A stretch of DNA of 64,000 nucleotides from an uncultured Paracoccaceae bacterium (GCA_947503935.1 CANNFR010000002.1:310001-374000), one strand, 5' to 3'; positions 1-8,751 are shown, numbered from the stretch's first letter. The notes: a model not told the origin generated them from the letters alone. Numbers and translations: made by a program.

Positions 1-1
1 G

Positions 2-181
2 GCCAGGGGCGATGAATTGCCGCCGCCCCCGGAAAACCCGATGAGCGCGGATCGCGTGCGGTGGGAGCATATCCAGAGGGTCTATGAGCTTTGCGAACGC
101 AATGTCAGCGAAACGGCCCGCCGGTTGAACATGCACCGGCGGACGCTTCAACGCATCCTGGCCAAGCGGAGCCCTAAGTGA
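2..181 (+). CDS. regA: RegA/PrrA/ActR response regulator, C-terminal fragment
   Basis: This is the last 59 codons of a gene that begins before the window. It is the Fis-type helix-turn-helix output domain of the global redox response regulator RegA (PrrA, ActR), partner of the RegB/PrrB sensor kinase, which controls photosynthesis, respiration and carbon and nitrogen fixation genes in alphaproteobacteria. The visible part has the proline linker (LPPPPENP) and the HTH with NVSETARRLNMHRRTLQRIL, which is nearly invariant in this family. The TGA stop overlaps the GTG start of the next gene, so the two are probably co-translated. The receiver domain cannot be seen. Confidence 0.93.
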   Translation, partial: ARGDELPPPPENPMSADRVRWEHIQRVYELCERNVSETARRLNMHRRTLQRILAKRSPK

Positions 182-681
182 GGGCAGCGGCCGTTGCGCT
201 GGTCTTGGCCGTAGCGGGATGCACGTCGGTCATGACAAGCCAGCAACCTGCGGTCCTTTTCGCCGATGGTGAAGGCCTGCAGCCTTCCGGCACGTCCCAG
301 CGCATCGACTTTGGGCGGGCAGAACAAGGCGTGGTCGTTGCGGTCAGTAGAGTGATCGGCAGCAACCCGGCCGAGATATCCACGAACGCGGAATGCGGCG
401 CGGGGCCCGTCAGGCAAGTCCGCTGGGCCAATGGTCTGACCCTGAATTTCCAGCGCGGCACCTTTCTGGGCTGGGTCTCACGCGAGGGGCGCGGGGCAGT
501 GATTGCCTCGTCAACGGGTATCGCACCGGGTGCAAGCCAGGAAACCGCCGCGGCCCGTCCGGGCACGCGTTTCACCCAAACCTCTCTCGGCACGGAATTT
601 TCCGTCGGAGGCACGTCCGGTCTGGTGGAAGAGGGCGAGGTCGTCGCTATCTGGGCCGGCCTGACCTGCTTTTTCCGTTAG
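178..681 (+). CDS. Small putative lipoprotein downstream of regA
   Basis: A protein of 167 residues with a lipoprotein signal: hydrophobic residues 3-14 followed by the lipobox VAGC (Cys15). After cleavage it should be anchored in the envelope. I recognise no domain; the mature part is rich in Gly, Ser and Thr, looks like beta structure, and has two further cysteines (in NAECG and at TCFF near the end). The start is a GTG overlapping the regA TGA by four bases, which decides the frame and implies translational coupling to regA. The function is unknown. The 170 bases after it, up to the convergent LysR gene, hold only short GC-rich hairpins. Confidence 0.75.
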   Translation: MRAAAVALVLAVAGCTSVMTSQQPAVLFADGEGLQPSGTSQRIDFGRAEQGVVVAVSRVIGSNPAEISTNAECGAGPVRQVRWANGLTLNFQRGTFLGWVSREGRGAVIASSTGIAPGASQETAAARPGTRFTQTSLGTEFSVGGTSGLVEEGEVVAIWAGLTCFFR

Positions 682-851
682 CCCTCCCGCCCCCGGAGCG
701 GCGCGGCAAAGCCGCTTGCCCGGCGTTGGGCCCGGCGCCTCGCCCAAGGGCTCGGCGCGGTCACTCCCTGAATGCTCTGTTTCCAGATGTTTCTGAGGTT
801 AAGTTTGTGCCGTTGCTCAGCTAACGATGGCCTGAGGTGGGCCGCGCTAGA

Positions 852-1727
852 TCAGGCGACGGATTTCAGCCAGCGTATGAAGGTGCGCAAGGCGGGCTTC
901 AGCGGCCCGGGACGGGTAACCAGCCAATACCCCGGACAACCCGGCTGTTCGGGCGTGTAGATTTCCCGCAATCGGCCCGAGGCCATGTCTTCATCGAGAA
1001 GCGCGGACAGTTCGACATGCAAGCCATAGCCCTGGCGGGCAGCTGAGAAGGCAAGATCCTCGGTCGGGACGTCATGCCGTGTGATCTGATCGGGGTTGAT
1101 CCCGATGGCGCGCAGCCAGGTCAATTGTTCGGGCCAATCGGTCTCAATAATCCAGGGCATCTTGGCCATCTGTTCCAGGGTAAGGGACTCGCCCTCGCCC
1201 ACCAGAGATGGCGCGGCGACGATGGTGTAGCAGGCCGGCGCCAGCATCTCGGCCTCGACCCCCGGCCAGGCGCCCTGCCCGAACCGGATCGCAAGGTCGA
1301 TGCGCTCGGCCCTCAGGTCGACGACACGCGCGTCGGGGTGGAGCGACAGGGGAATGTCCGGGTGGCTGGCCCAAAAAGCGCCAAGCCGGGGCATCAGCCA
1401 TTGCCTGGCAAAGTTGGGCGTGATCGAGACGCTGAGAGGGCGCGACAGGTCATCTTCGGTCAGCGACTGGATCGCCTCGGCGATGGTTGCGAAGCCGTCA
1501 TGCAAGGCCGTGGCCAGGGTCTTGCCCTCCTCCGTCAGCGCGACGCCGCGGCCTTCGCGGACCGCCAGAGCCCAGCCCAAATGCTCCTCCAGAGCGCGGA
1601 CCTGTTGCGAGATCGCGGCATGGGTGACGTTCAGCTCGCGCGCGGCGGCCGAGAAGCTGCCAGTGCGCGCCGCCGCTTCGAAGGCCCGCAATGCGGTGAG
1701 GGAGGGCAGTTTCATATGTAAGCCCAA
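852..1727 (-). CDS. hvrB: LysR-family transcriptional regulator, HvrB candidate
   Basis: A LysR regulator of 287 or 291 residues with an N-terminal winged HTH (LPSLTALRAFEAAARTGSFS and AAARELNVTHAAISQQVRAL) and a C-terminal substrate-binding domain of the GcvA subgroup. Two starts are possible: an ATG at 1715 with no clear ribosome site, or a TTG at 1727 with AGGGA seven bases upstream, which I slightly prefer. In Rhodobacter capsulatus, as I recall, the LysR protein HvrB lies in the regA-ahcY region and activates ahcY; the same neighbourhood is seen here, with regA upstream and ahcY downstream. The hvrB name rests on this synteny and family only. It is divergent from a small ORF at 1816. Confidence 0.88.
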   Translation of the reverse strand: MGLHMKLPSLTALRAFEAAARTGSFSAAARELNVTHAAISQQVRALEEHLGWALAVREGRGVALTEEGKTLATALHDGFATIAEAIQSLTEDDLSRPLSVSITPNFARQWLMPRLGAFWASHPDIPLSLHPDARVVDLRAERIDLAIRFGQGAWPGVEAEMLAPACYTIVAAPSLVGEGESLTLEQMAKMPWIIETDWPEQLTWLRAIGINPDQITRHDVPTEDLAFSAARQGYGLHVELSALLDEDMASGRLREIYTPEQPGCPGYWLVTRPGPLKPALRTFIRWLKSVA

Positions 1728-1815
1728 GTTACATCCCTGAAAGTTTCCTGACTCACGGTAAGGCGGATCATGGCCTTATATCAAGGGTATTCGAAAGATA
1801 GGAAAGGATCAGGTC

Positions 1816-1974
1816 ATGTTACAGATACTTGGAACATCCATGATGGTTGCAACGCGGATGGACAGCGGTTTGGGTGATCGGCGTCATCACACCGCCCGCC
1901 CGCAGCAAAGCGAGCAGACGGAAGCGCGCGAGCGGCGCCGGGGCTGGGTACATTTTGCGGGCATCTTGCTTTGA
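1816..1974 (+). CDS. Possible 52-residue protein divergent from the LysR gene
   Basis: A short open frame with an ATG and a good ribosome site (AAGGA within GGAAAGGATCAGGTC). It starts 88 bases from the LysR gene in the opposite direction, the usual position of a LysR target. The product begins MLQILGTSMMVATRMDSGL and has a very Arg/Glu/Gln-rich middle (TEARERRRGW). I see no signal peptide, transmembrane segment or known domain. The R. capsulatus hvrB region has a small gene called orf5 near ahcY that is reported to be HvrB-controlled; this could be a counterpart, but that is inference. It ends 11 bases from the convergent HD gene. Confidence 0.4.
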   Translation: MLQILGTSMMVATRMDSGLGDRRHHTARPQQSEQTEARERRRGWVHFAGILL

Positions 1975-1985
1975 CCGCAGCGGTT

Positions 1986-2588
1986 TCAGCATTGCGCAAG
2001 CAGCGCCTCGTGCCGGGCGACGAAAGCCGCCCGCACCTCAATCGGCGGTCTGGGGCGGATGTGGAGTTGGGCAAATTCGGCGATCGGTTTGCCGAAAAAC
2101 CGGTCGGCTTCAGCGCGGGTGAAGCCGGCGATCTGCGTCGCCTCCAGCCAGGCTGACATCCTGTCGGCTTTCTTGATCGATTTCTTCACAGCCACCGGGA
2201 TCGCGGCGGGCAGGCCGAACCGCAGATGGATTGCGGCGGTCAGCCTGTCATCCAGGGCGCCGTAATCGGGCCCCACGGCCGCCTTCACGGGCGAGATCAT
2301 ATCGCCGATCACGTATTCCGGCGCGTCATGCAGCAAGGCCGCCAATTGCCAGCGCGGCGGGGCGCCCGCGTTCATCCGGGTAAAGATATCTTCCACCAAG
2401 AGCGAATGCTCGGCCACGGAGTAGGGGTAGTCGCCATAGGTCTGCCCGTTCCACCGCGCGACGAAGGCAAGCCCGTGGGCGATATCCTCGATCTCGATAT
2501 CCACCGGCGTCGGGTCAAGCAGATCCAGCCTGCGGCCCGAAAGCATGCGTTGCCAGGCGCGGGGTTGTTTGGCCATCGGCCCCTCCAT
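1986..2588 (-). CDS. HD-domain phosphohydrolase, YfbR-like
   Basis: A 200-residue HD-superfamily protein with the metal-binding pattern of the YfbR/5'-deoxynucleotidase-like hydrolases: His61 in SVAEHS, then the His87-Asp88 pair in LLHDAPE, followed by YVIGDMISPVK and a distal KKADRMSAW segment with a conserved Asp. Such enzymes cleave phosphates from nucleotides; the exact substrate cannot be told. The ATG at 2588 is used here, but a second ATG at 2576 (MAKQPRAWQ) has GAGGGG immediately before it and is a fair alternative. It is divergent from ahcY, with about 150 bases between the two genes. Confidence 0.85.
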   Translation of the reverse strand: MEGPMAKQPRAWQRMLSGRRLDLLDPTPVDIEIEDIAHGLAFVARWNGQTYGDYPYSVAEHSLLVEDIFTRMNAGAPPRWQLAALLHDAPEYVIGDMISPVKAAVGPDYGALDDRLTAAIHLRFGLPAAIPVAVKKSIKKADRMSAWLEATQIAGFTRAEADRFFGKPIAEFAQLHIRPRPPIEVRAAFVARHEALLAQC

Positions 2589-2738
2589 TTTCGCGCTTCA
2601 TGGCTAAAGTCCGCAGATGCAATCGGCAAGGCGTTCTTCTTTCGGTAATCCTTTTGGGTGCATGACGTCCCACCACATTGCCGCCCACGGCCAACACTGC
2701 TATGGGAGCGCCAACCCGTGACAGAGGAGCAGAATCCC

Positions 2739-4130
2739 GTGAACGATTACGTCGTGAAGGACATCTCGCTGGCCGAATATGGCCGCAAGGAACTGGACAT
2801 TGCCGAGACCGAGATGCCGGGCCTGATGGCTCTGCGTGAGGAGTATGGCGCAAGTCAGCCGTTGAAAGGCGCGCGCATCGCGGGCTCCTTACACATGACG
2901 ATCCAGACGGCGGCGCTGATCGAGACGCTGAAGGCGCTGGGTGCCGAGGTGCGCTGGGCCTCGTGCAACATCTATTCCACGCAAGACCATGCCGCGGCGG
3001 CGATCGCCGCGGGCGGCACGCCGGTTTTCGCGATCAAAGGCGAGACACTGGAGGATTACTGGGCCTATACCGACAAGATCTTCCAGTTTCCCGAGGGCAC
3101 GTGCAACATGATCCTCGACGATGGCGGCGATGCCACGATGTACGTGCTGATCGGCGCGCGGGTTGAGGAAGGCGAGACCGATCTGATCGAGGTGCCGACC
3201 TCGGAAGAAGAGGAATACCTCTTTGCCCAGATCAAGAAACGGCTGAAAGAAAGCCCCGGCTGGTTCGTCAAACAGCGCCACGCGATCAAGGGCGTGTCGG
3301 AAGAGACGACGACGGGTGTGCATCGCCTCTATCAGATGATGGAAAAGGGGCATCTGCCCTTCCCCGCGATTAACGTGAACGACAGCGTGACCAAGTCGAA
3401 GTTCGACAACAAATACGGCTGCAAGGAATCGCTGGTTGACGGCATTCGCCGCGCGACCGACACGATGATGGCCGGTAAGGTGGCCGTGGTCTGCGGTTAT
3501 GGCGATGTGGGCAAGGGTTCGGCCGCGTCCCTCAGCGGGGCCGGTGCCCGCGTGAAGGTGACCGAGATCGACCCGATCTGCGCGCTGCAGGCCGCGATGG
3601 ACGGGTATGAGGTGACGACCCTTGAGGATGTGGTCAGCTCGGCCGATATCTTCATCACCACGACCGGCAACAAGGACGTCATTCGGCTTGAGCATATGCG
3701 CGAGATGAAGGACATGGCGATCGTCGGCAATATCGGCCATTTCGACAATGAAATTCAGGTGGCAGCCCTCAAAAACCACAAATGGACGAATATCAAGGAC
3801 CAGGTGGACATGATCGAGATGCCCTCGGGCAACCGCATGATCCTGCTGAGCCAAGGGCGCCTTCTGAACCTCGGCAATGCCACGGGCCACCCGTCCTTCG
3901 TGATGTCGGCCAGCTTCACCAACCAGGTGCTGGCCCAGATGGAGCTGTGGCAGAAGGGCGATGAGTATGAGAACAAGGTCTACATCCTGCCCAAGCACCT
4001 CGACGAAAAGGTCGCCCGTCTACATCTGGACCGGATTGGTGTGAAGCTGACCGAGTTGAAGAAAGAGCAAGCCGATTATATCGGTGTGACGGTCGACGGC
4101 CCCTTCAAGCCCGAGCATTATCGGTACTGA
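2739..4130 (+). CDS. ahcY: S-adenosyl-L-homocysteine hydrolase
   Basis: AhcY (463 residues) splits S-adenosylhomocysteine into adenosine and homocysteine in the cytoplasm and so relieves product inhibition of methyltransferases. The sequence shows [13 protein letters not shown], the catalytic and NAD-linked segment [15 protein letters not shown], the Rossmann motif [12 protein letters not shown], and the C-terminus FKPEHYRY that reaches into the partner subunit. It carries the prokaryotic insertion around [20 protein letters not shown] chose the GTG at 2739 because GAGGAG lies nine bases before it and the product then begins like other roseobacter AhcY proteins; an upstream frame reaches 2658 but looks non-coding. 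A strong terminator follows. Confidence 0.97.
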   Translation: MNDYVVKDISLAEYGRKELDIAETEMPGLMALREEYGASQPLKGARIAGSLHMTIQTAALIETLKALGAEVRWASCNIYSTQDHAAAAIAAGGTPVFAIKGETLEDYWAYTDKIFQFPEGTCNMILDDGGDATMYVLIGARVEEGETDLIEVPTSEEEEYLFAQIKKRLKESPGWFVKQRHAIKGVSEETTTGVHRLYQMMEKGHLPFPAINVNDSVTKSKFDNKYGCKESLVDGIRRATDTMMAGKVAVVCGYGDVGKGSAASLSGAGARVKVTEIDPICALQAAMDGYEVTTLEDVVSSADIFITTTGNKDVIRLEHMREMKDMAIVGNIGHFDNEIQVAALKNHKWTNIKDQVDMIEMPSGNRMILLSQGRLLNLGNATGHPSFVMSASFTNQVLAQMELWQKGDEYENKVYILPKHLDEKVARLHLDRIGVKLTELKKEQADYIGVTVDGPFKPEHYRY

Positions 4131-4165
4131 AGCTCCACCATCTGCTTTGTGATTCTGTATAGATG

Positions 4166-4196
4166 CCCCGCTGTAAAAGCGGGGTGTCCTTGTTTC
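4166..4196 (+). terminator. Rho-independent terminator of ahcY
   Basis: A seven-base stem CCCCGCT/AGCGGGG with a short loop, followed by a T-rich stretch (TGTCCTTGTTTC). It lies 36 bases after the ahcY stop and in the right orientation. Confidence 0.85.
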
Positions 4197-4365
4197 TAAG
4201 GCGAAACCGCAAAATCTGACTTGGATTTTTTGATTCCAAAACAGGTGCAACGTCCATGCTTGTCTTGGCGCCGGGAAAATCTTCAATGCAGCTTTTCGGA
4301 TGCCGCTTTAGGTTGCAGATCGGCCCGCTTTGGCGTTGATATGGGGTGATCTCTCAGGAGCGGCC

Positions 4366-4872
4366 ATGATCCGACTGGTTTTGGTATGTCTGGTGGGCTT
4401 TGCGGTACAACCGGCGCACGCATTCAGGTGCACCGAGCAATGGTCATTTTTGCAAAGCATCGCCGCCCGTTATGATCCACCTGGCTATTACTCCGACCTG
4501 CAGCCTCTGAAATCGGGCGATTTGCAGCGAAGCTACATCGTGTTGGGCGAGCTCGATGCATCGTATCAGTTTCAGGGCGTAGCGATCGATCCAGGTAGTG
4601 CTGACCTCCCCGCTACATTTCAGATCAGTCCAGAGCCGCAGCGGTTATTCTATATGATGGGCAGAACCCCTCCCGGAATTCTCGGCATGCCGGGGATTGG
4701 CCAGAGGTTTTTGGGCATCGTCATTCCGCATCGCCCCGGTCTTGCGCATCCGGATGACACGGGAAAACACTACGTCATGAATGACGAATGCCGCGAGGGC
4801 TGGGTCGCGGATCCGTCGCCGGACTATGTCGAGAGGATACGCCTTTGCCTGCGAACCGGCGAATGTGATTAG
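4366..4872 (+). CDS. Secreted protein of unknown function
   Basis: A 168-residue product with a classical Sec signal peptide (MIRLVLVCLVGFAVQPAHA, cleavage after AHA). The mature part has four cysteines, at FRC near its start and in ECREGW, LCLRTGEC near its end, which could form periplasmic disulfides. No domain is recognised. The ATG at 4366 is chosen because AGGAG precedes it by seven bases and the signal peptide begins there; the frame is open for 12 codons upstream but those would spoil the signal. Its TAG stop overlaps the TAA stop of the convergent oppF gene. Confidence 0.75.
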   Translation: MIRLVLVCLVGFAVQPAHAFRCTEQWSFLQSIAARYDPPGYYSDLQPLKSGDLQRSYIVLGELDASYQFQGVAIDPGSADLPATFQISPEPQRLFYMMGRTPPGILGMPGIGQRFLGIVIPHRPGLAHPDDTGKHYVMNDECREGWVADPSPDYVERIRLCLRTGECD

Positions 4873-5873
4873 CTCGACGCGAATGTTCCGGCAAAATGAC
4901 AGGCGATCTTGTGGCTGGCGTTGTCGTCTTTTACCTCAAGAGTAGGTTCAACCTCGGCGCAGAGCGCTTGCGCCTTGGGGCAGCGGGTGCGGAAGACGCA
5001 GCCTGAGGGCGGGGCCATGGGGCTGGGCAGGTCGCCTTCCAGCAGGATCGTGGTTTTTGAGCGCTCTTTCTTCGGGTCGGGGATCGGCACGGCGGAAATT
5101 AGCGCCTGCGTGTAGGGATGCAGCGGCTTGGCATAGAGCGTGTCGCGATCGGCCACCTCCATCACCTTGCCGAGGTAGAGCACCATCACCCGGTTCGAGA
5201 TGTGTTTGACCACACTCAGGTCGTGCGCAATGAAGATCAGCGACAGCCCCATCTCTTTTTGCAGCTTCATCAACAGGTTGATCACCTGCGCCTGGATCGA
5301 GACGTCCAGCGCCGAGACCGGCTCATCGCAGATCACCAGCTTTGGCTGGACGATCAGTGCACGCGCGATGCCGATGCGCTGGCACTGGCCGCCGGAAAAT
5401 TCGTGCGGATAGCGGTTGATCTGGTTCGGCAGCAGGCTGACCTTTTCCATCATCTCCTTCACGCGAGCCTTTACCTCGCCCGCAGGCAGATCGGGATGAT
5501 GGGTTTTCAGCGGCTCGGCGATGATCTGGCCCACGGTCATGCGCGGGTTCAGCGCGGCCAGCGGGTCCTGAAACACCATCTGGATTTCCGAGCGATATTT
5601 CATCATCGCGGGCTTGCTGAGGCTGAGGAGGTCCTTGTCGCCCATCCAGACCACACGCCCTTCGCTCGGGACCATGCGGATGATCGCGCGCGCCAATGTC
5701 GACTTGCCGCAGCCGCTTTCGCCGACGATCCCCAGCGTTTCGCCCTGCTGCAACTCAAAATTCACGCCGCCCACGGCCTGCAGGCTGCGCGGGGCGGTCC
5801 AGGGCATGTCGCCCTCGGACCGGATGGCGAAGGACACGCGCAGATCTTCGATTTTCAGAAGCGGAACGTTCAT
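4869..5873 (-). CDS. oppF: Oligopeptide ABC transporter ATP-binding protein OppF
   Basis: One of two ATPases of the opp importer, 334 residues. Motifs visible: Walker A GESGCGKST at about 51-59, Q-loop VFQDPLAALNP, ABC signature EFSGGQCQR at about 158-166, Walker B LVICDEPVSALD at about 179-190, and the H-loop IAHDLS. The C-terminus carries the oligopeptide/dipeptide ABC extension with the cysteine cluster GCVFRTRCPKAQALC typical of Opp/Dpp ATPases. The ATG at 5873 overlaps the TGA of oppD (ATGA), so the frame extension upstream is not used. It is the last gene of the operon. Confidence 0.93.
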   Translation of the reverse strand: MNVPLLKIEDLRVSFAIRSEGDMPWTAPRSLQAVGGVNFELQQGETLGIVGESGCGKSTLARAIIRMVPSEGRVVWMGDKDLLSLSKPAMMKYRSEIQMVFQDPLAALNPRMTVGQIIAEPLKTHHPDLPAGEVKARVKEMMEKVSLLPNQINRYPHEFSGGQCQRIGIARALIVQPKLVICDEPVSALDVSIQAQVINLLMKLQKEMGLSLIFIAHDLSVVKHISNRVMVLYLGKVMEVADRDTLYAKPLHPYTQALISAVPIPDPKKERSKTTILLEGDLPSPMAPPSGCVFRTRCPKAQALCAEVEPTLEVKDDNASHKIACHFAGTFASS

Positions 5874-6838
5874 GCCAATTCCTCGACCATGCGGTTGCAG
5901 GCGCGCAGGCGGCCCGGCGCGAATTCGGTCAGCGGGCTGAGGGCCTGCGTGCAATCCTCGCCAGAGAAATCACAGCGCGGCTCAAACGGGCAGCCTTTCG
6001 GGGCCATCATCATGTTCGGCGGGCTGCCGGGGATGGTTTTCAACTCCAGATCACCCTGATCGACCCGCGGGATCGCCTTGAGCAGACCGCGGGTATAGGG
6101 GTGCGAGGGGTCGTAGAAGATCGGGTCGGTCGGCCCCTGCTCCATCACCTGGCCGCCATAGAGCACCAGAACCTCTTCGCAAAAGCCGGCCACGACGCCC
6201 AGATCATGGGTGATCAGTATCACCGCCATGCCGAATTCCTTCTGCAGATCGCCGAAAAGCGACATGATCTGCGCCTGCACGGTGACGTCCAGAGCGGTTG
6301 TCGGCTCATCCGCGATCAGAAGCTTGGGTTTGCACAGAAGCGACATGGCGATCATCACGCGCTGCCGCATCCCGCCCGAGAACTCATGCGGGTGGTACCT
6401 GATCCGCGCTTTCGCCTCGGGGATTTTCACCGCATCCAGCATGCGCACCGCCTCTTGCACGGCGTCGGCATGGCTGAGGCCCTTGTGGTGCACCAGCACC
6501 TCGGCCATCTGGTCGGACACCCGCATATAGGGGTTGAGCGAGGTCATCGGGTCCTGAAAGACCATGGCGATCTGGGCTGCGCGGATGGTGTTCATCACCT
6601 TCGGCGGTGCGTTCAATATCTCGGCCCCGTCAAAGCGGACCGATCCGGTCGCGTAACCGTTGCGCGCCAGAAGGCCCAGCATCGCAAAGGCCATCTGGCT
6701 TTTGCCCGACCCGCTTTCGCCCACAATCGCCAGGGTATGGCCCGCCTCAACCGACAGGCTGACATCGTTCACCGCGTTGACGATGCCGTCATTGGTGCGA
6801 AACGACACAGACAGGCCTTGAACATCGAGCAAAGCCAT
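5870..6838 (-). CDS. oppD: Oligopeptide ABC transporter ATP-binding protein OppD
   Basis: The second ATPase of the opp importer, 322 residues: Walker A GESGSGKSQ at 40-48 (Gln after Ser in place of the usual Thr/Ser), Q-loop VFQDPMTSLNP, signature EFSGGMRQR at about 152-160, Walker B LLIADEPTTALD, H-loop ITHDLG, then the Opp/Dpp C-terminal domain with GCPFEPRCDFSGEDC. The start at 6838 lies one base after the oppC stop (TGAGATG), which fixes it. It pairs with OppF and powers transport through OppB/OppC. Confidence 0.93.
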   Translation of the reverse strand: MALLDVQGLSVSFRTNDGIVNAVNDVSLSVEAGHTLAIVGESGSGKSQMAFAMLGLLARNGYATGSVRFDGAEILNAPPKVMNTIRAAQIAMVFQDPMTSLNPYMRVSDQMAEVLVHHKGLSHADAVQEAVRMLDAVKIPEAKARIRYHPHEFSGGMRQRVMIAMSLLCKPKLLIADEPTTALDVTVQAQIMSLFGDLQKEFGMAVILITHDLGVVAGFCEEVLVLYGGQVMEQGPTDPIFYDPSHPYTRGLLKAIPRVDQGDLELKTIPGSPPNMMMAPKGCPFEPRCDFSGEDCTQALSPLTEFAPGRLRACNRMVEELA

Positions 6839-6839
6839 C

Positions 6840-7766
6840 TCAGCGGTCCTTCGGATCAAGGGCATCACGCAGACCGTCGCCGACAAAGAAGAAGGCAAAA
6901 AGCGTGATGACGAAGAAGAAAAGCGGGAAGGCCAGCTGCCAGAGCGTGCCGTATTGCATGGTGCTGGCGCCTTCCGCGATCAGCTTGCCCCACGAGGTGT
7001 TGGGGTTCTGCACGCCGAGGCCCAGGAACGAGATAAAGCTTTCGGTTAGGATCATCAGCGGCACCAGAAGCGTCGCATAGACGGCCACGACACCCAGAAG
7101 GTTGGGCACGATGTGGCGCAGGATGATCCGGAAGCTTGAGACACCGGTGGCCTGCGCGGCCTCGATGAACTCCTTGTTCTTCAGGCTGAGGGTCTGGCCC
7201 CTGACAATCCGGCTCATGTCCAGCCACGACAAAAGGCCGATACCGACAAAGAGCATCCCGATGGACCGTCCGAAGATGACCAGAAGAAGGATCAGGACGA
7301 ACATGTAGGGAATCGCCATGAGGATATCGACGATCCGCATCATGATGTTGTCGACCCGCCCGCCCACATAGCCCGCCGTCGCACCGTAAAGCGTGCCAAC
7401 GATCACCGCGATGGCGGCCCCCACGACACCCACCATCAGCGAAATCTGGGTGCCCTGCACAACACGCGCGAACAGATCGCGGCCGCTATCGTCGGTGCCG
7501 AAGTAATGTCCGTTCGCGAAAGAGGGCTGCCCCAGTTCGGCCGCGCGGCCCATGATGGTGAAATCCGTGAAATCGTTGGGATATTGCGCGATCAGGTTGC
7601 CGAAGGCCGCAAAGCACCCCACCAGGATCAGTACGATAAGGCCGGCCATTGCCGCCTTGTTATGGGCAAACCGCTTGCGCGCATCGGCCCAGGGTGACCG
7701 GCCCTTGACCTCGGCCTCGACCATCCGGTCCGCCAGCCCATCGAGCTTTTCGTGTTCGATCCGCAT
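6840..7766 (-). CDS. oppC: Oligopeptide ABC transporter permease OppC
   Basis: An inner-membrane permease of 308 residues. A cytoplasmic N-terminus of about 40 residues precedes the first membrane helix (AAMAGLIVLILVGCFAAFG); a periplasmic loop carries FGTDDSGRDLFARVVQGTQIS, a signature of OppC/DppC, and the cytoplasmic EAA-type loop that contacts the ATPases is EAAQATGVSSFRIILRHIVPN. The protein ends DALDPKDR, standard for this family. It follows oppB with only four bases between stop and start; TTAGGA in that junction is the ribosome site. Confidence 0.93.
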   Translation of the reverse strand: MRIEHEKLDGLADRMVEAEVKGRSPWADARKRFAHNKAAMAGLIVLILVGCFAAFGNLIAQYPNDFTDFTIMGRAAELGQPSFANGHYFGTDDSGRDLFARVVQGTQISLMVGVVGAAIAVIVGTLYGATAGYVGGRVDNIMMRIVDILMAIPYMFVLILLLVIFGRSIGMLFVGIGLLSWLDMSRIVRGQTLSLKNKEFIEAAQATGVSSFRIILRHIVPNLLGVVAVYATLLVPLMILTESFISFLGLGVQNPNTSWGKLIAEGASTMQYGTLWQLAFPLFFFVITLFAFFFVGDGLRDALDPKDR

Positions 7767-7770
7767 GGTC

Positions 7771-8694
7771 CTAATACCGAATTCTGGGGTCGATCCAGGC
7801 GTAGAGCAGATCGACCAGCAGGTTGAAGCTGATCGTCAGCACGCCGATCAGGATGGTGATCCCCATCATCACCGAATAATCGCGGTTGAGCGCCGAGTTC
7901 ACGAACCAAAGGCCGATGCCGCCGGTCGAGAAATACATGTCGATCACCACCGACCCAGTGATCATGCTGACGAAGGTCGGCCCGAGATACGAGATCACTG
8001 GCAGCATTGCGGGCTTCAGCGCGTGGCGCAGGATGACCGTGTGCGTCGGCAGGCCCTTGGCCGTGGCCGTGCGGATATGGTTCGAGTTCAGCACCTCGAG
8101 CATCGATGACCGGGTGATCCGCGCGATCGAGGCCATGTAGCTGGTCGCCAGCGCGATCACCGGCATGACCAGGAATTGCCATTGGCCCCCTTGCCAGCCG
8201 CCGCCGGGCAGCCAGCCCAGCCAGAGCGTGAAGATCAGCACCAGGATCGGTGCCATGACGAAATTCGGCAGCACCTGCGCCCCGATCGAGACGCCGACGG
8301 CCAGATAATCGAGCCAGCTATTGTGATAGATCGCGGCGAAAACGCCCAGCGTGACGCCGATCAGCACGGCCAGAACGAAGGCGATGGCCCCGTATTTCAG
8401 GGTGATCGGAAAGCCTTGGGCGATGATCTCGTTCACCGTGCGGTCCTTGTAGACGAAGGACGGCCCGAAATCGAAATGGAAGACCACGTTGTAGACGTAG
8501 GTGGCGATCTGTTTGTAGAGCGGTTCGTTCAGACCGTATTTCGCCTCAAGATTGGCAAGCACTTCGGGCGGAACGGCACGCTCGGACGTAAAGGGCCCGC
8601 CGGGGGCGGCGTGCATCAGCAAGAACGAGATGATGATCAGCACCAAAAGCGTCGGTACCGCGATGGCCAGCCGCTTGATGATATAGTTCAGCAT
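7771..8694 (-). CDS. oppB: Oligopeptide ABC transporter permease OppB
   Basis: The partner permease, 307 residues, beginning MLNYIIKRLAIAVPTLLVL as OppB/DppB proteins do, with about six membrane helices. The EAA loop is TATAKGLPTHTVILRHALKPA, and the C-terminus LLYAWIDPRIRY is diagnostic of the family. It lies 64 bases after oppA, separated by a stem-loop that may lower transcription of the permease and ATPase genes relative to the binding protein. Confidence 0.93.
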   Translation of the reverse strand: MLNYIIKRLAIAVPTLLVLIIISFLLMHAAPGGPFTSERAVPPEVLANLEAKYGLNEPLYKQIATYVYNVVFHFDFGPSFVYKDRTVNEIIAQGFPITLKYGAIAFVLAVLIGVTLGVFAAIYHNSWLDYLAVGVSIGAQVLPNFVMAPILVLIFTLWLGWLPGGGWQGGQWQFLVMPVIALATSYMASIARITRSSMLEVLNSNHIRTATAKGLPTHTVILRHALKPAMLPVISYLGPTFVSMITGSVVIDMYFSTGGIGLWFVNSALNRDYSVMMGITILIGVLTISFNLLVDLLYAWIDPRIRY

Positions 8695-8720
8695 ATCTGG
8701 GGGGTTCCCGATGACAGAAC

Positions 8721-8751
8721 GAGAAAGGGGGCGCCGTTAACAGGCGCCCCC
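8721..8751 (-). terminator. Intercistronic stem-loop between oppA and oppB
   Basis: A perfect nine-base stem (GGGGGCGCC/GGCGCCCCC) with a seven-base loop, lying seven bases after the oppA stop and followed on the minus strand by TTTCTC. It is either a partial terminator or a 3'-end protector of the oppA message, as is common between binding protein and permease genes. The T tract is too short for a full stop. Confidence 0.7.

Noticed and set aside
2589-2738. SAH or SAM/SAH riboswitch before ahcY
   Set aside because: I looked for the conserved core and pseudoknot layout of these riboswitches and did not find them in the 150-base gap.
2889-3998. Long open frame opposite ahcY
   Set aside because: It is an antisense shadow of a highly conserved gene, His/Arg/Leu-rich as expected from GC-rich complement, with no domain.
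5118-6907. Long plus-strand frames opposite oppF and oppD
   Set aside because: Low-complexity His/Arg/Gln products mirroring the ABC ATPase genes; the minus-strand genes have all motifs.
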